Assembly (NCBI RefSeq): GCF_030316765.1
Contig: NZ_JASZYT010000002.1
Coordinates: forward strand, 806,001-870,000
Origin: Variovorax saccharolyticus
GTDB taxonomy: Bacteria > Pseudomonadota > Gammaproteobacteria > Burkholderiales > Burkholderiaceae_C
Reading direction: 5' to 3'
DNA: 64,000 nt
The stretch's first letter is position 1. Each line of letters starts with the position of its first letter. The position numbers and the translations under genes were made by a program. A model generated the notes under the pieces. The model was not told the DNA's origin and did no database searches. It was given only the letters and a program-made list of their open reading frames with translations. This document shows positions 1 to 8,917 of the stretch, piece after piece.

Positions 1-1008
1 CAGGTAGTCGATCGCCACCGACAGATAGTGGTTGGGTTGCAGCAGGCCGGCGCTGCGGGTCACGATGCCGTGCCGGTCATGGTCGGTGTCGCAGGCGAAG
101 CCGACGTCGAAGCGATCCCTGATGTCGATCAGCCGCTGCATCGCGTGGGTCGACGACGGGTCCATGCGGATCTGGCCGTCCCAGTCGAGGGTCATGAAGG
201 CGAAGCGCGGGTCGACCGCCTCGCTGACCACGCTGAGGTCGATCCGGTAGCGCTCGGCGATGGCGCTCCAGTAGTGCACGCCGGCGCCGCCCAGCGGGTC
301 GACGCCCATGCGCACGCCCGCCTCGCGGATCAGGTCCATGTCCACCACGCTGCCCAGGTCGCCCACGTAGGCCGCCAGGAAATCGTGGCGATGCGTGGTG
401 GCTGCCTTCAGGGCCTGGTCGTGCCGCATGCGGCGCACGCCCTCGAGGCCTTTCTCGATGTAGCGGTTGGCCGCGTCCTGCACCGGGCCCGTGATCTCCT
501 GGCCGGCCGGCCCGCCATTGGGCGGGTTGTACTTGAAGCCGCCGTCGCGCGGCGGGTTGTGCGAGGGCGTCACCACGATGCCGTCGGCCAGCCCGCTGGT
601 GCGGCCGCGGTTGTACGTGAGGATGGCGTGCGACAGCGCCGGGGTGGGCGTGAACTCGTCGCCGGTCGCGAGCATCACGTCGACACCGTTGGCCGCCAGC
701 ACCTCGAGCGCGCTGGCCGCGGCGGGCGCCGACAGCGCATGCGTGTCGATGCCGAGATAGAGCGGTCCGTCGATGCCCTGTGCCCGGCGGTGATCGCAGA
801 TCGCCTGGGTCACCGCGAGCACATGCCATTCGTTGAACGAGCGCTCGAAGGCGCAGCCGCGATGGCCCGAGGTGCCGAAGGCCACGCGTTCGCCCGCCAC
901 GGTCGGGTCGGGGCGCTGGTCGCGGTAGGCGGCGAGCAGTGCGTCGACGTCGATGAGGGCGTCCGCGGGGGCCGGCTGGCCGGCGAGGGGACTGAGTCGT
1001 GAGGCCAT
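1..1008 (-). CDS. pgm: Phosphoglucomutase, N-terminal 336 residues (runs off the window)
   Basis: Interconverts glucose-1-phosphate and glucose-6-phosphate in the cytoplasm, feeding glycogen and surface-polysaccharide synthesis. The start ATG is at 1008; the reading frame stays open to base 1, so the C-terminal part lies outside the window. Visible family features are FGTSGHRG near residues 44-51, the phosphoserine loop TPSHNPP with the catalytic Ser at about 149, and the metal-binding loop CDTDHDRHG at about 306-314. The DxDxDRHG form and the following PNHYLSVAIDYL segment match alpha-D-glucose-specific Pgm better than bifunctional phosphomannomutases (family knowledge). It is the last gene seen of a minus-strand run with the HAD hydrolase 19 bp upstream. 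Confidence 0.88.
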   Translation of the reverse strand, partial: MASRLSPLAGQPAPADALIDVDALLAAYRDQRPDPTVAGERVAFGTSGHRGCAFERSFNEWHVLAVTQAICDHRRAQGIDGPLYLGIDTHALSAPAAASALEVLAANGVDVMLATGDEFTPTPALSHAILTYNRGRTSGLADGIVVTPSHNPPRDGGFKYNPPNGGPAGQEITGPVQDAANRYIEKGLEGVRRMRHDQALKAATTHRHDFLAAYVGDLGSVVDMDLIREAGVRMGVDPLGGAGVHYWSAIAERYRIDLSVVSEAVDPRFAFMTLDWDGQIRMDPSSTHAMQRLIDIRDRFDVGFACDTDHDRHGIVTRSAGLLQPNHYLSVAIDYL

Positions 1009-1027
1009 GGGAGCTCCTGGGTGGCGT

Positions 1028-1720
1028 TCAAAGGGTAGGCGCTGCCGCTCGCCGGGGGACGGCGAGGGGCCATTCGAGAAGATCGGCGATGCTTTCGATC
1101 GTGATGTCGGCCGCGGGATGCGCGGCGCTCTCGTGCGGATCGAGCGCATAGTGGCCCTGGCGCGGAAAGACCGTCGTCAGCCGATCGCCCCACTGGTCCT
1201 TCATCGCCGAGAGGATGCGCAGCTTGTCGTCGACCATCACGTAGTGGCGCGCCGGATAGCGCTTGTGCACCGCGTCGAGCATCAGCTCCTTGTGGATGTA
1301 GATCAGCACCCGGCCGTCGACCGCCTGCCAGAGTCCCGATCGCTGCACCTTGCGCGGCTGGAACACGACGTCCCCGTCCGTCAGGATCACGGTGGTGCCG
1401 AAGCGCTGCAGATGCTCGACCACCTTCAGCGCCCCCGGATACAGCCGCTCGGCGAACGGGTAGTCGACCAGGAAGGTCGACATCTGCAGCAGGCGCGGGT
1501 CGTTCATGTCGTCGCTCAGCTCGCGCAGCCGATAGCGCTGCAGCGCGCCCAGGTAGTCGGTGTAGCCGAGTTCGACGCGCAGCTCTTCGAAGAAGGTCCA
1601 GTAGCGTTCGGCGCTGGTGCTGCCGAAGTTGTCGCTCAGGCGGCGGCGCAGGTCGTCGACCACGGCATCGTTGTCGAGCAGCGTGTTGTCGACGTCGAGC
1701 AAGAAAACCATGTCCTGCAT
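1028..1720 (-). CDS. HAD-superfamily hydrolase
   Basis: A 230-residue cytoplasmic HAD phosphatase-like protein of unknown substrate. Motif I is FLLDVDNTLLD with the nucleophile and acid aspartates at about residues 9 and 11; motif II is the ILTDGD segment near 112-117; motif IV is VMVDDK near 161-166. The residues between 15 and 100 form the usual helical cap. The ATG at 1720 was preferred over the in-frame ATG at 1726 because the AGGAG upstream is then 8 nt away rather than 2. It lies 11 bp after the phospholipase-D-like gene and 19 bp before pgm on the same strand, so co-transcription is likely, but this does not reveal the substrate. Confidence 0.8.
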   Translation of the reverse strand: MQDMVFLLDVDNTLLDNDAVVDDLRRRLSDNFGSTSAERYWTFFEELRVELGYTDYLGALQRYRLRELSDDMNDPRLLQMSTFLVDYPFAERLYPGALKVVEHLQRFGTTVILTDGDVVFQPRKVQRSGLWQAVDGRVLIYIHKELMLDAVHKRYPARHYVMVDDKLRILSAMKDQWGDRLTTVFPRQGHYALDPHESAAHPAADITIESIADLLEWPLAVPRRAAAPTL

Positions 1721-1731
1721 CCGCATCTCTC

Positions 1732-3300
1732 CTAGAGCAAGTCGCTCGGCACGAACCACGAGAACAGCAGCAGCTTGAGCCGCACCAGCAGGTTGGCGTC
1801 GGGCTCGTCGTCGTGCACCAGGCTCTCGCCGTCGGTGCTGATCCACTGGATCCGGTCGGTGCCGGGTTTGAGCCGCAGTTCGTAGGCGCTTTCGACATTG
1901 TCGACCTGGAAGGCATCGAGCAGGCGGTGGGCGACTTCGAAGCCCTGCAGGCGCACGCCGAGCTCGGTGTTGATGTGGGCCGAGCGCGGATCGAAGTTGA
2001 GCGAGCCGATCAGCGCCCACTCGCGGTCGATCAGCGTCAGCTTGGCGTGCAGCCGGCCGCGCGACTGGCGGAACGCCTTGCGCAGGTTCAGGCTGCGCTT
2101 GATCTGCTCGGAGCTGACCTCGTAGAGCCGGACGCCGAGCCGCAGCATCTCGACGCGGTAGTTGTTGTAGTTGATGTTGACCAGCGGCTCGTCGGTGTCG
2201 GCCAGCGAGTTGGTGGCGACGCTCATCTGCACGTCGCGGGCCCGCAGCCGGGCGATCTGCGCCATGCCTTCCTCGCCGGGCAGGAAGTAGGGCGACACGA
2301 TGTCGACGCTGTAGCGCGCCAGGTCGAGCTGCACGCGCATGCGCTCGGCCACGGTCGGCGGCCGGCGTTCACGGACGACCTGGTCTGCCTCCGGCTGCAG
2401 CGCCTTGCTCGGCGAATCGGCGACCGCGTTGGCGCGCGCCGGAATCAGTTCGAGCCGCCCCTGGTCGATCAGGACGCCGAGCGGCGGGTCGCCGAACATG
2501 TCGGTGTCCGGCGGCGCCGGGGGAAGCGGTGCCTGCTGGCGCGAGGTGAGCCGCTCGAAGCTCGCCTGCAAGGACTCGGGCGACTCGATGGCCGGCACGA
2601 TCGCGTGCAGCGGCCAGACCACCTCGCTGTTCCAGTAGTTGTCGAAGATGGTCTGGAGCTCGGGCACGACCGGGCCGGCCAGCAGCATGTCGAGGTCGAT
2701 GAAGTTGGCGCCTTCGCTGCGCAGGAAGTACTCGTCCGCCAGGTTGCGGCCGCCGGCGATCGCGAACGCGCCGTCGGCGACGAAGAGCTTGTTGTGCATC
2801 CGGTGATTGAGGCGCCGGAAATCGGCCGCGAAGCCCATCCACCGGGTGGCCGCGTGGTCGCGGCCGGCCACGAAGGGATTGAACAGCCGGATCTCCACGT
2901 TCGGCCAGGACGCCAGGCCGAGCAGCAGCGGGTCCAGCCCGGTCGTGTAGAAGTCGTCCAGCAGCAGGCGCACCCGCACGCCGCGCCGGGCGGCATCGCG
3001 CAGTTCGCGCAGCATCAGCTTGCCCGTCTTGTCGTTGCCGAGCAGGTAGTACTGCAGGTCGAGCGAAGACCGGGCGCGCCGGATCAGTTCCAGCCGGGCG
3101 TCCAGCGCGAACGCGCCCTGCGCCAGCACGCGGGTGCCCGACAAGCTGTCGGGGGAGGCCGTGAAGGGTGCGGCCAGCCGGCCCAGCTCGGTGGCCGGCG
3201 AGGCAGCGATGGCCGGCACGTACGGCGCCGCGGGGACGGCCGGGAGCCCGGCGCAGGCCGACAGCAGGCAGGCGAGCAGGAGGACCAGGCAGCGGAGCAT
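1732..3300 (-). CDS. Phospholipase D / cardiolipin synthase-like lipoprotein
   Basis: A 522-residue membrane-anchored phosphatidyltransferase or phospholipase of the PLD superfamily, resembling ClsC-type cardiolipin synthases. It begins with a lipoprotein signal whose lipobox LLSAC places the lipidated Cys at about residue 16. Two HKD motifs are intact: HNKLFVADG (His169, Lys171, Asp176) and HAKLTLID (His418, Lys420, Asp425), each followed by a Gly-Ser/Gly-Gly-Asn turn. I chose the ATG at 3300 because it puts the signal peptide at the N-terminus; in-frame ATGs at 3384-3393 would add about 30 residues that do not look like a signal. It is first in a minus-strand group with the HAD gene and pgm. 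The substrate is inferred. Confidence 0.8.
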   Translation of the reverse strand: MLRCLVLLLACLLSACAGLPAVPAAPYVPAIAASPATELGRLAAPFTASPDSLSGTRVLAQGAFALDARLELIRRARSSLDLQYYLLGNDKTGKLMLRELRDAARRGVRVRLLLDDFYTTGLDPLLLGLASWPNVEIRLFNPFVAGRDHAATRWMGFAADFRRLNHRMHNKLFVADGAFAIAGGRNLADEYFLRSEGANFIDLDMLLAGPVVPELQTIFDNYWNSEVVWPLHAIVPAIESPESLQASFERLTSRQQAPLPPAPPDTDMFGDPPLGVLIDQGRLELIPARANAVADSPSKALQPEADQVVRERRPPTVAERMRVQLDLARYSVDIVSPYFLPGEEGMAQIARLRARDVQMSVATNSLADTDEPLVNINYNNYRVEMLRLGVRLYEVSSEQIKRSLNLRKAFRQSRGRLHAKLTLIDREWALIGSLNFDPRSAHINTELGVRLQGFEVAHRLLDAFQVDNVESAYELRLKPGTDRIQWISTDGESLVHDDEPDANLLVRLKLLLFSWFVPSDLL

Positions 3301-3398
3301 GAATGAGGACAGCGCGGGGGCGGCCGGGTGAAGGGATCCCGTCCGGACGGACGGCCCGCGGATCGTAGCCCGGGACTTGTCCATCCCCATCACGCGAA

Positions 3399-3417
3399 TA
3401 GAATGCGAATGATTATC
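3399..3417. promoter_or_regulatory. Candidate Fur box
   Basis: A 19-bp site ending in AATGATTATC matches the canonical Fur box in about 14 of 19 positions by eye. It lies in the 179-bp divergent region between the PLD-like gene (minus) and the PepSY-TonB receptor genes (plus), 63 bp before the PepSY start codon. Its position suggests iron-dependent repression of the PepSY operon and possibly also of the minus-strand genes. The match is seen in the sequence; the regulation is inferred. Confidence 0.6.
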
Positions 3418-3479
3418 AACGGCAGAAACCGCCTCTCACCCCGCACGGCTGCCTTGGCGGCCTGCCTTCCCGACCTTCG

Positions 3480-4664
3480 ATGAACAGCCGACGAATCAAG
3501 ACCTGGGCCTGGATCCACAAGTGGAGCAGTCTGGTCAGCACCGCCTTCATGCTGCTGCTGTGCCTCACCGGGCTGCCGCTGATCTTTCACCACGAGATCG
3601 GCCACCTGCTGGGCACCGAGATCGAGGCTCCCAGGATGCCCGCGAATGCGCCGCGGGCCAGCCTCGACCGGGTGCTGGCAGCGGCGAATGCGCTCTATCC
3701 CGATCGAATCGTGCAGTTCGTCTCGCAGGAGGCGGACGACGACGCCCTGTGGTTCGTCACCCTGACGCCGTCACCGGAACCGACGGACGATTTCAAGTCG
3801 ATCGCGGTCGATGCGCGCACCGCACTGGTGGTGGGGCAGCCGCCCACCGACGAGGGCTTCATGCACCTGATGCTGCGGCTCCACGTCGACCTGTTCGCGG
3901 GGCTGCCGGGCAAGCTGTTCCTGGGTTTCATGGGCCTCTTGCTGCTGGTCGCGATCGTCTCCGGCGTGGTGCTCTACGCCCCCTTCATGCGCAAGCTCGA
4001 GTTCGGCACCGTGCGGCGCGAGCGCCGGCCGCGCCTCCAGTGGCTGGACCTGCACAACCTGCTGGGCATCGTGACCCTGGTGTGGGCCTTCACGGTGGGC
4101 GCCACCGGCATGATCAACACCTGGGCCGACCTGATCGTCAAGTACTGGCAGCACGACCAGCTGAGCGCGCTGCTCCAGCCTTACAAGGGGCAGGCGACGG
4201 TGCCGGCCGCGGAGCGCGCACCGGTGCAGGAGGCGCTCGACGCCGCGAAGGCGCGCGTTCCGGGCAGCAAGGTGGCCTTCATCGCCTTCCCGGGCACGCT
4301 GTTCTCGAGCCCGCACCACCACACGGTGTTCCTGCGCGGCAACGAGCCGCTCACCTCGCGCTTGCTGCAGCCGGTGCTGGTCGATGCCAAGACCAGCGAG
4401 ATCACGGCCAGTCCGCGGCTGCCGTGGTATCTGACCGCGCTGCTGGTCTCGCAGCCGCTGCACTTCGGCGACTACGGCGGCATGCCGATGCAGATCCTCT
4501 GGGCGCTGCTCGACATCGCGACGATCATCGTGCTGGGCAGCGGGCTCTACCTGTGGCTCAAGCGCGGCAAGGCGGCGCCGACGCGGGCGGACGAGGCGGG
4601 TCAGGCTCAGGGCCCGGCGCCGTCGATGGCGCCGTCCGGCGCTGCCGTCAAGGCGAGCACATGA
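3480..4664 (+). CDS. PepSY-associated membrane protein (PiuB-like)
   Basis: A 394-residue inner-membrane protein with four predicted membrane helices, near residues 17-35, 146-167, 195-215 and 339-360. Large periplasmic loops lie between helices 1-2 and 3-4. Conserved histidines sit in or next to helices (His13 in WIHKW, His37/38 in FHHEIGH, His135, and His192 in DLHNLLG). This is the architecture of PepSY-TM proteins, found beside TonB-dependent receptors and proposed to act as haem-containing inner-membrane reductases of imported metal chelates. A candidate Fur box lies 63 bp upstream. The stop overlaps the next gene's start as ATGA. Family membership is strong; the reductase role is an inference from the family. 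Confidence 0.82.
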   Translation: MNSRRIKTWAWIHKWSSLVSTAFMLLLCLTGLPLIFHHEIGHLLGTEIEAPRMPANAPRASLDRVLAAANALYPDRIVQFVSQEADDDALWFVTLTPSPEPTDDFKSIAVDARTALVVGQPPTDEGFMHLMLRLHVDLFAGLPGKLFLGFMGLLLLVAIVSGVVLYAPFMRKLEFGTVRRERRPRLQWLDLHNLLGIVTLVWAFTVGATGMINTWADLIVKYWQHDQLSALLQPYKGQATVPAAERAPVQEALDAAKARVPGSKVAFIAFPGTLFSSPHHHTVFLRGNEPLTSRLLQPVLVDAKTSEITASPRLPWYLTALLVSQPLHFGDYGGMPMQILWALLDIATIIVLGSGLYLWLKRGKAAPTRADEAGQAQGPAPSMAPSGAAVKAST

Positions 4665-4843
4665 AGCATCAAGGACATTTCTGGCGGCTCTGGGGCTGGC
4701 CGATCGTGCTGGGCCTGCTCACCGCGGTGGGGCTGGTCTCGGCGCTGTTCAGCGACGGCGGCCTGGGCGATGCGATCGCCTGGGTCACCCTCGGCATCCC
4801 GGTCGCCGCCGGGCTCTGGTTCGGCTGGCTGCGACGCACCTAG
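4661..4843 (+). CDS. Small two-helix membrane protein
   Basis: A 60-residue hydrophobic protein whose ATG overlaps the stop of the PepSY gene (ATGA), indicating translational coupling. Helices are predicted at about residues 12-30 and 37-56, separated by a short acidic loop (SDGGLGD). Both ends are basic: it begins MKHQGHFWRLWGW and ends in WLRRT. Proteins of this size and pattern often sit between a PepSY reductase and a TonB-dependent receptor; their function is unknown. It probably works with the neighbouring PepSY protein in the inner membrane, which is guilt by association only. Confidence 0.75.
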   Translation: MKHQGHFWRLWGWPIVLGLLTAVGLVSALFSDGGLGDAIAWVTLGIPVAAGLWFGWLRRT

Positions 4844-4918
4844 CTTCCTCCTGCGTCGGCGCGCCATAGGGTATTGCCCTTCGCCGGCGCCGGCGCGGCG
4901 CACCGCAGAATCGCGGCG

Positions 4919-7051
4919 ATGAAACTCTCCTTCGTCGCCTCCGCCTGCCTGCTGCTCGCAGCCGCGTCTGCGGCCCAGGCCCAGGCCCAGGCCCAGAACG
5001 GCGGCAGCGCCCCGACGCTGGGCGAGGTCACGGTCTCGACGCCCGCCGGCCCGACCCCGCTGTTCGAGGTGGCGGGCTCGGTCGACCGCGTGGAAGGCGT
5101 CGACATGCGCGACAGCCGGCTCGGGGTCAACCTGTCGGAGAGCCTGAGCGGCGTGCCGGGGCTGCAGATCCAGAACCGCAACAACTATGCGCAGGACCTG
5201 CAGATCTCGATCCGGGGCTTCGGCGCCCGTTCCACCTTCGGGGTACGGGGGGTTCGCCTGTACGTCGACGGCATCCCGGCGACCTTGCCCGACGGCCAGG
5301 GGCAGACCTCCAACATCGACATCGGGTCGGTCGACCATGTCGAGGTGCTGCGCGGACCTTTCTCGGCGCTCTACGGCAACTCCTCGGGCGGGGTGGTGCA
5401 GTCCTTCACCGAGACCGGCGAAGGGCCGCCGACGCTGGGCTTCTCGATGGCCGCGGCCAGCTTCGGCACGACCCGAACCGGCGTCAAGGCCAGCGGTTCC
5501 TCCGGCGCCGTCGACTACCTGCTGAGCGGCGGCCACTTCGAGACCGACGGCTATCGGGACCACAGCGCGGCCAAGCGCGACATCATCAACGGCAAGATGG
5601 GCTTCACGCTGGAAGACGGCAGCCGGCTGACGCTGGTGGCCAACAGCGTGCGCCTCGATGCCCAGGATCCGCTCGGGCTCACCGCCGAGCAGTACGCGCT
5701 GAACCGGCGCAGCGCGGTGGTGGCGACGCAGTTCGATACCCGCAAGACGGTCGACCAGACCCAGGCCGGGCTGACCTACGAACGCCGGCTGGACGCCGAC
5801 AACACGTTGCGCCTGCTGGTCTACGGCGGCCAGCGCAAGACCTCGCAGTACCAGGCCATCCCGCCCACGGCGCAGCTGAGCCCGACCAGCGCCGGCGGCG
5901 TGATCGGGCTGGCGCGCGACTATGGCGGCCTCGACCTGCGCTGGATCTCGCGGATGCAGCTGGCGGATCGGCCCTTCGAACTCGTCGCCGGCCTCGAATA
6001 CAACAAGCTGCGCGAGCAGCGCACCGGCTACGAGAACTTCCTGGGTCCGGCGGCCCGGCCGCTGCTGCTCGGCGTGCAGGGGCGGCTGCGCCGCAACGAG
6101 ACCAACGAGGTCTACAACCTCGATCCCTACCTGCAGGGCAACTGGCGCTTCGCCGAGAACTGGACGCTCGAGGCCGGCGTGCGCCGCAGCACGGTCGACT
6201 TCGACTCGCAGGACCACTACATCGTGGGCGCCAACCGCAACGACAGCGGTAGCGCGCGCTATGCCGAGACATTGCCGGTGGCGTCGCTGCGCTACCAGGC
6301 GACGCGCGACCTGGCGCTCTACACCTCGGTCGGCCGCGGCTTCGAGACGCCGACGCTGAACGAACTCTCGTACCGGCCCGACGGCTTGGGCGGGCTCAAC
6401 TTCGCGCTCCAGCCGGCGACCAACGACAGCTTCGAGGTCGGCGCCAAGGCGCGGCTGTCGGGCGGGCTGCTCACGGCGGCATTGTTCAAGACCCGGACCA
6501 GCGACGAGATCGTGACGGCCACCAACGTCGGCGGCCGGGCCACCTTCCAGAATGCCGGGCAGACCACCCGCGACGGCTTCGAGCTGGCCTGGCAGCACCA
6601 GAGCGCGAGCAACTGGCGCACCCAGCTGGCCTACACCTGGCTCGACGCGCGCTACAGCGACACTTTCTGCAGCACCGTGCCATGTACCGCGGCCGCCATC
6701 GTGCCGGCCGGCAATCGCATCCCGGGCATTGCTCCGCAGGCCTTCTTCGCCTCCTTCGGCTGGGTGCCGCCGCAGGGCTGGCGCGCCGGCGCCGAGCTGC
6801 GCGCGCTGTCGAAGATCGAGGCCAACGACCGCAACACGGTGAGCGCGCCGGGCTACGCGGTGGCGGCGCTGTTCGCGGGCTACGTGATGCAGTGGCAGCG
6901 CTGGGACCTGAACGCCTTCGCGCGCATCGACAACCTGTTCAACCGCCAGTACATCGGCTCGGTGATCGTCAACGAGGGCAATGCCCGCTACTACGAGCCG
7001 GCACCCGGGCGCAACTGGACGATCGGCATGAGTGCGGCGTATCGTTTCTGA
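4919..7051 (+). CDS. pqqU: TonB-dependent outer-membrane receptor, YncD/PqqU-like
   Basis: A 710-residue outer-membrane receptor. It has a signal peptide (about residues 1-21, cleavage after AAQA), a LGEVTVS segment that may serve as the TonB box, a plug containing the SIRGFGARSTFG and LYVDGIPATLPDGQG blocks, and a 22-stranded barrel ending in Phe (AAYRF). From memory, the plug and the C-terminal blocks RGFETPTLNELSYR and YEPAPGRNW match E. coli YncD (reported as the pyrroloquinoline quinone receptor PqqU) more closely than siderophore receptors. It follows the PepSY and small-protein genes by 75 bp, and the whole set has a Fur box upstream. If the identification is right, the cell imports PQQ; a siderophore ligand remains possible. 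Confidence 0.72.
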   Translation: MKLSFVASACLLLAAASAAQAQAQAQNGGSAPTLGEVTVSTPAGPTPLFEVAGSVDRVEGVDMRDSRLGVNLSESLSGVPGLQIQNRNNYAQDLQISIRGFGARSTFGVRGVRLYVDGIPATLPDGQGQTSNIDIGSVDHVEVLRGPFSALYGNSSGGVVQSFTETGEGPPTLGFSMAAASFGTTRTGVKASGSSGAVDYLLSGGHFETDGYRDHSAAKRDIINGKMGFTLEDGSRLTLVANSVRLDAQDPLGLTAEQYALNRRSAVVATQFDTRKTVDQTQAGLTYERRLDADNTLRLLVYGGQRKTSQYQAIPPTAQLSPTSAGGVIGLARDYGGLDLRWISRMQLADRPFELVAGLEYNKLREQRTGYENFLGPAARPLLLGVQGRLRRNETNEVYNLDPYLQGNWRFAENWTLEAGVRRSTVDFDSQDHYIVGANRNDSGSARYAETLPVASLRYQATRDLALYTSVGRGFETPTLNELSYRPDGLGGLNFALQPATNDSFEVGAKARLSGGLLTAALFKTRTSDEIVTATNVGGRATFQNAGQTTRDGFELAWQHQSASNWRTQLAYTWLDARYSDTFCSTVPCTAAAIVPAGNRIPGIAPQAFFASFGWVPPQGWRAGAELRALSKIEANDRNTVSAPGYAVAALFAGYVMQWQRWDLNAFARIDNLFNRQYIGSVIVNEGNARYYEPAPGRNWTIGMSAAYRF

Positions 7052-7073
7052 GACCTTGCTCTGTCCCCAACCG
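7049..7073 (+). repeat. REP-like motif, short form, after the TonB receptor stop codon
   Basis: Begins with the receptor's TGA and reads TGAGACCTTGC directly followed by TCTGTCCCCAACC. The same two blocks flank a 34-nt insertion after the msrP stop codon at 18121. A similar TGTCCCCAA motif occurs beside the RAYT gene at about 34830. It lies between the receptor and the phosphoribosyltransferase gene. Confidence 0.5.
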
Positions 7074-7102
7074 ATCAGGTTGACTCCGTGCGGGAGGCCC
7101 CC

Positions 7103-7732
7103 ATGGATTTCAAGAATCGAAGCGACGCCGGCCGCGCCCTGGCCGGCGCCCTCGCGGCCTGGCGCGGCCAGCCCAACCTGCTGGTGCTCGGCCTTCCCAG
7201 AGGCGGCGTCCCGGTGGCCTCCGAAGTCGCATCCGCGCTGAATGCCCCGCTCGACGTGCTGGTGGTGCGCAAGCTCGGCCATCCGGGCCAGGAGGAGTTC
7301 GCGATGGGTGCCATCGCCTCGGGTGGCGTGCGCTACCTGGACGAATCGACACTGGCCTGGCCGGTGCCCGCGGCGGAGGTCGAGGCCGTGGTCCGGCGCG
7401 AACAGGCCGAGCTGGCGCGCCGCGAGCGCCTCTATCGGGGCGAGCGTCCGCCGCTGGCGCTCGAGGATCGCGTGCTGCTGCTGGTCGACGACGGCCTGGC
7501 GACTGGCGCCACCATGCGCGCAGCCGTCATGGCAGTGCGCGCCGGGCGGCCGCAGCGCATCGTGGTGGCGGTGCCGGTGGCCTCGCGCGAGGCGCTGCAG
7601 AGCGTCGGTTTGGTGGCCGACGAGGTGGTGTGCGTCTTCACGCCCGAGCACTTCCGTGCCGTCGGGCAGTGGTACGAGGACTTCGGCCAGACCTCCGACG
7701 AGGAGGTCTGCCGGCTGCTGGCGAATGCCTGA
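7103..7732 (+). CDS. Phosphoribosyltransferase-family protein
   Basis: A 209-residue cytoplasmic protein with a type I phosphoribosyltransferase fold. The PRPP-binding motif VDDGLATGAT is at about residues 128-137 and a LPRGGVPVA loop, typical of this subfamily, is at 31-39. The substrate is not predictable: members of this group are often annotated only as phosphoribosyltransferase and are found alone or fused to dienelactone hydrolases. The start at 7103 is supported by GGGAGG 5 nt upstream; an upstream in-frame GTG at 7088 lacks such a site. It converges with metK, leaving only 3 bp between the stop codons. Confidence 0.82.
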   Translation: MDFKNRSDAGRALAGALAAWRGQPNLLVLGLPRGGVPVASEVASALNAPLDVLVVRKLGHPGQEEFAMGAIASGGVRYLDESTLAWPVPAAEVEAVVRREQAELARRERLYRGERPPLALEDRVLLLVDDGLATGATMRAAVMAVRAGRPQRIVVAVPVASREALQSVGLVADEVVCVFTPEHFRAVGQWYEDFGQTSDEEVCRLLANA

Positions 7733-7735
7733 GGC

Positions 7736-8917
7736 TTACAGCCCGGCCGCAGCGCGAAGCGCCGCCGCATTGGCGGTGCTCTCCCAGGTGAACTCCGGCT
7801 CTTCGCGGCCGAAGTGTCCGTAGGCGGCGGTCTTGCCGTAGATCGGGCGCAGCAGGTCGAGCATCTGGATGATGCCCTTCGGGCGCAGGTCGAAATGCGC
7901 CTGCACCAGCTCGGCGATCTGCTCGTCGGGGATCACGCCGGTGCCTTCGGTGTAGACCGTCACGTTCATCGGCCGCGCGACGCCGATCGCGTAGGCGACC
8001 TGGATCTGGCACTGGCGCGCCAGGCCCGCGGCGACGATGTTCTTCGCCACGTAGCGCGCCGCGTAGGCGGCCGAGCGGTCGACCTTGCTCGGGTCCTTGC
8101 CCGAGAAGGCGCCGCCGCCGTGCGGGCAGGCGCCGCCGTAGGTGTCGACGATGATCTTGCGGCCCGTGAGGCCGCAATCGCCCTGCGGGCCGCCGATGAC
8201 GAAGCGGCCGGTCGGGTTGATCAGGTAGCGGGTGTCCTTGAGCCACTCCTTGGGCAGAACCGGCTTGATGATCTCCTCGATGATGGCTTCGTTGAACGAG
8301 GCCTTCATCTTGGTCGGCGTCTCGCTCTGGTCAGGGTGGTGCTGGGTGGAGAGCACCACGGTGTCGATGCTGTGCGGCTTGCCGTCGACATAGCGCATCG
8401 TCACCTGGCTCTTGGCGTCGGGACGCAGGAAGGGCAGGCGGCCGTCCTTGCGCAGCTGGGCCTGGCGCTCGACCAGGCGGTGCGCGTAGTAGATCGGCGC
8501 CGGCATCAGCTCGGGCGTCTCGTCGCAGGCGTAGCCGAACATCAGGCCCTGGTCGCCGGCGCCGGTGTTGAGGTGGTCGTCGCTGGCGTGGTCCACGCCC
8601 TGCGCGATGTCGTTGGACTGCTTGTCGTAGCAGACCATCACGGCGCAGCCCTTGTAGTCGATGCCGTAGTCGGTGTTGTCGTAGCCGATGCGCTTGATGG
8701 TGTCGCGCGCGACCTGGATGTAGTCGACGTGCGCATTGGTCGTGATCTCGCCGGCGAGCACCACGAGGCCGGTGTTGGTCAGCGTCTCGGCGGCCACGCG
8801 CGAGCGCGGGTCCTGTTCGAAGATCGCGTCGAGGATCGCGTCGGAGATCTGGTCCGCCACCTTGTCGGGATGGCCTTCGGAGACGGATTCGGAAGTGAAG
8901 AGGAAATCGTTCGCCAT
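7736..8917 (-). CDS. metK: S-adenosylmethionine synthetase
   Basis: Makes S-adenosylmethionine from methionine and ATP in the cytoplasm; essential for methylation and polyamine synthesis. The 393 residues cover the full family length. Signature segments include [12 protein letters not shown] near the N-terminus (ATP/methionine site), the [12 protein letters not shown] motif in the middle, and the glycine-rich [14 protein letters not shown] near the C-terminal third. The ATG at 8917 is preceded by AAGGAG about 9 nt upstream; the frame stays open further upstream but those residues are not family-like. It is divergent from the acyltransferase pair. I looked for a SAM riboswitch in the 186-bp upstream region and did not recognise one. 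Confidence 0.96.
   Translation of the reverse strand: MANDFLFTSESVSEGHPDKVADQISDAILDAIFEQDPRSRVAAETLTNTGLVVLAGEITTNAHVDYIQVARDTIKRIGYDNTDYGIDYKGCAVMVCYDKQSNDIAQGVDHASDDHLNTGAGDQGLMFGYACDETPELMPAPIYYAHRLVERQAQLRKDGRLPFLRPDAKSQVTMRYVDGKPHSIDTVVLSTQHHPDQSETPTKMKASFNEAIIEEIIKPVLPKEWLKDTRYLINPTGRFVIGGPQGDCGLTGRKIIVDTYGGACPHGGGAFSGKDPSKVDRSAAYAARYVAKNIVAAGLARQCQIQVAYAIGVARPMNVTVYTEGTGVIPDEQIAELVQAHFDLRPKGIIQMLDLLRPIYGKTAAYGHFGREEPEFTWESTANAAALRAAAGL

Noticed and set aside
4607..7651. A 1014-codon minus-strand open frame across the TonB receptor
   Set aside because: It is antisense to three confident genes, has low-complexity Arg/His/Ala composition and shows no domains or ribosome-binding site.
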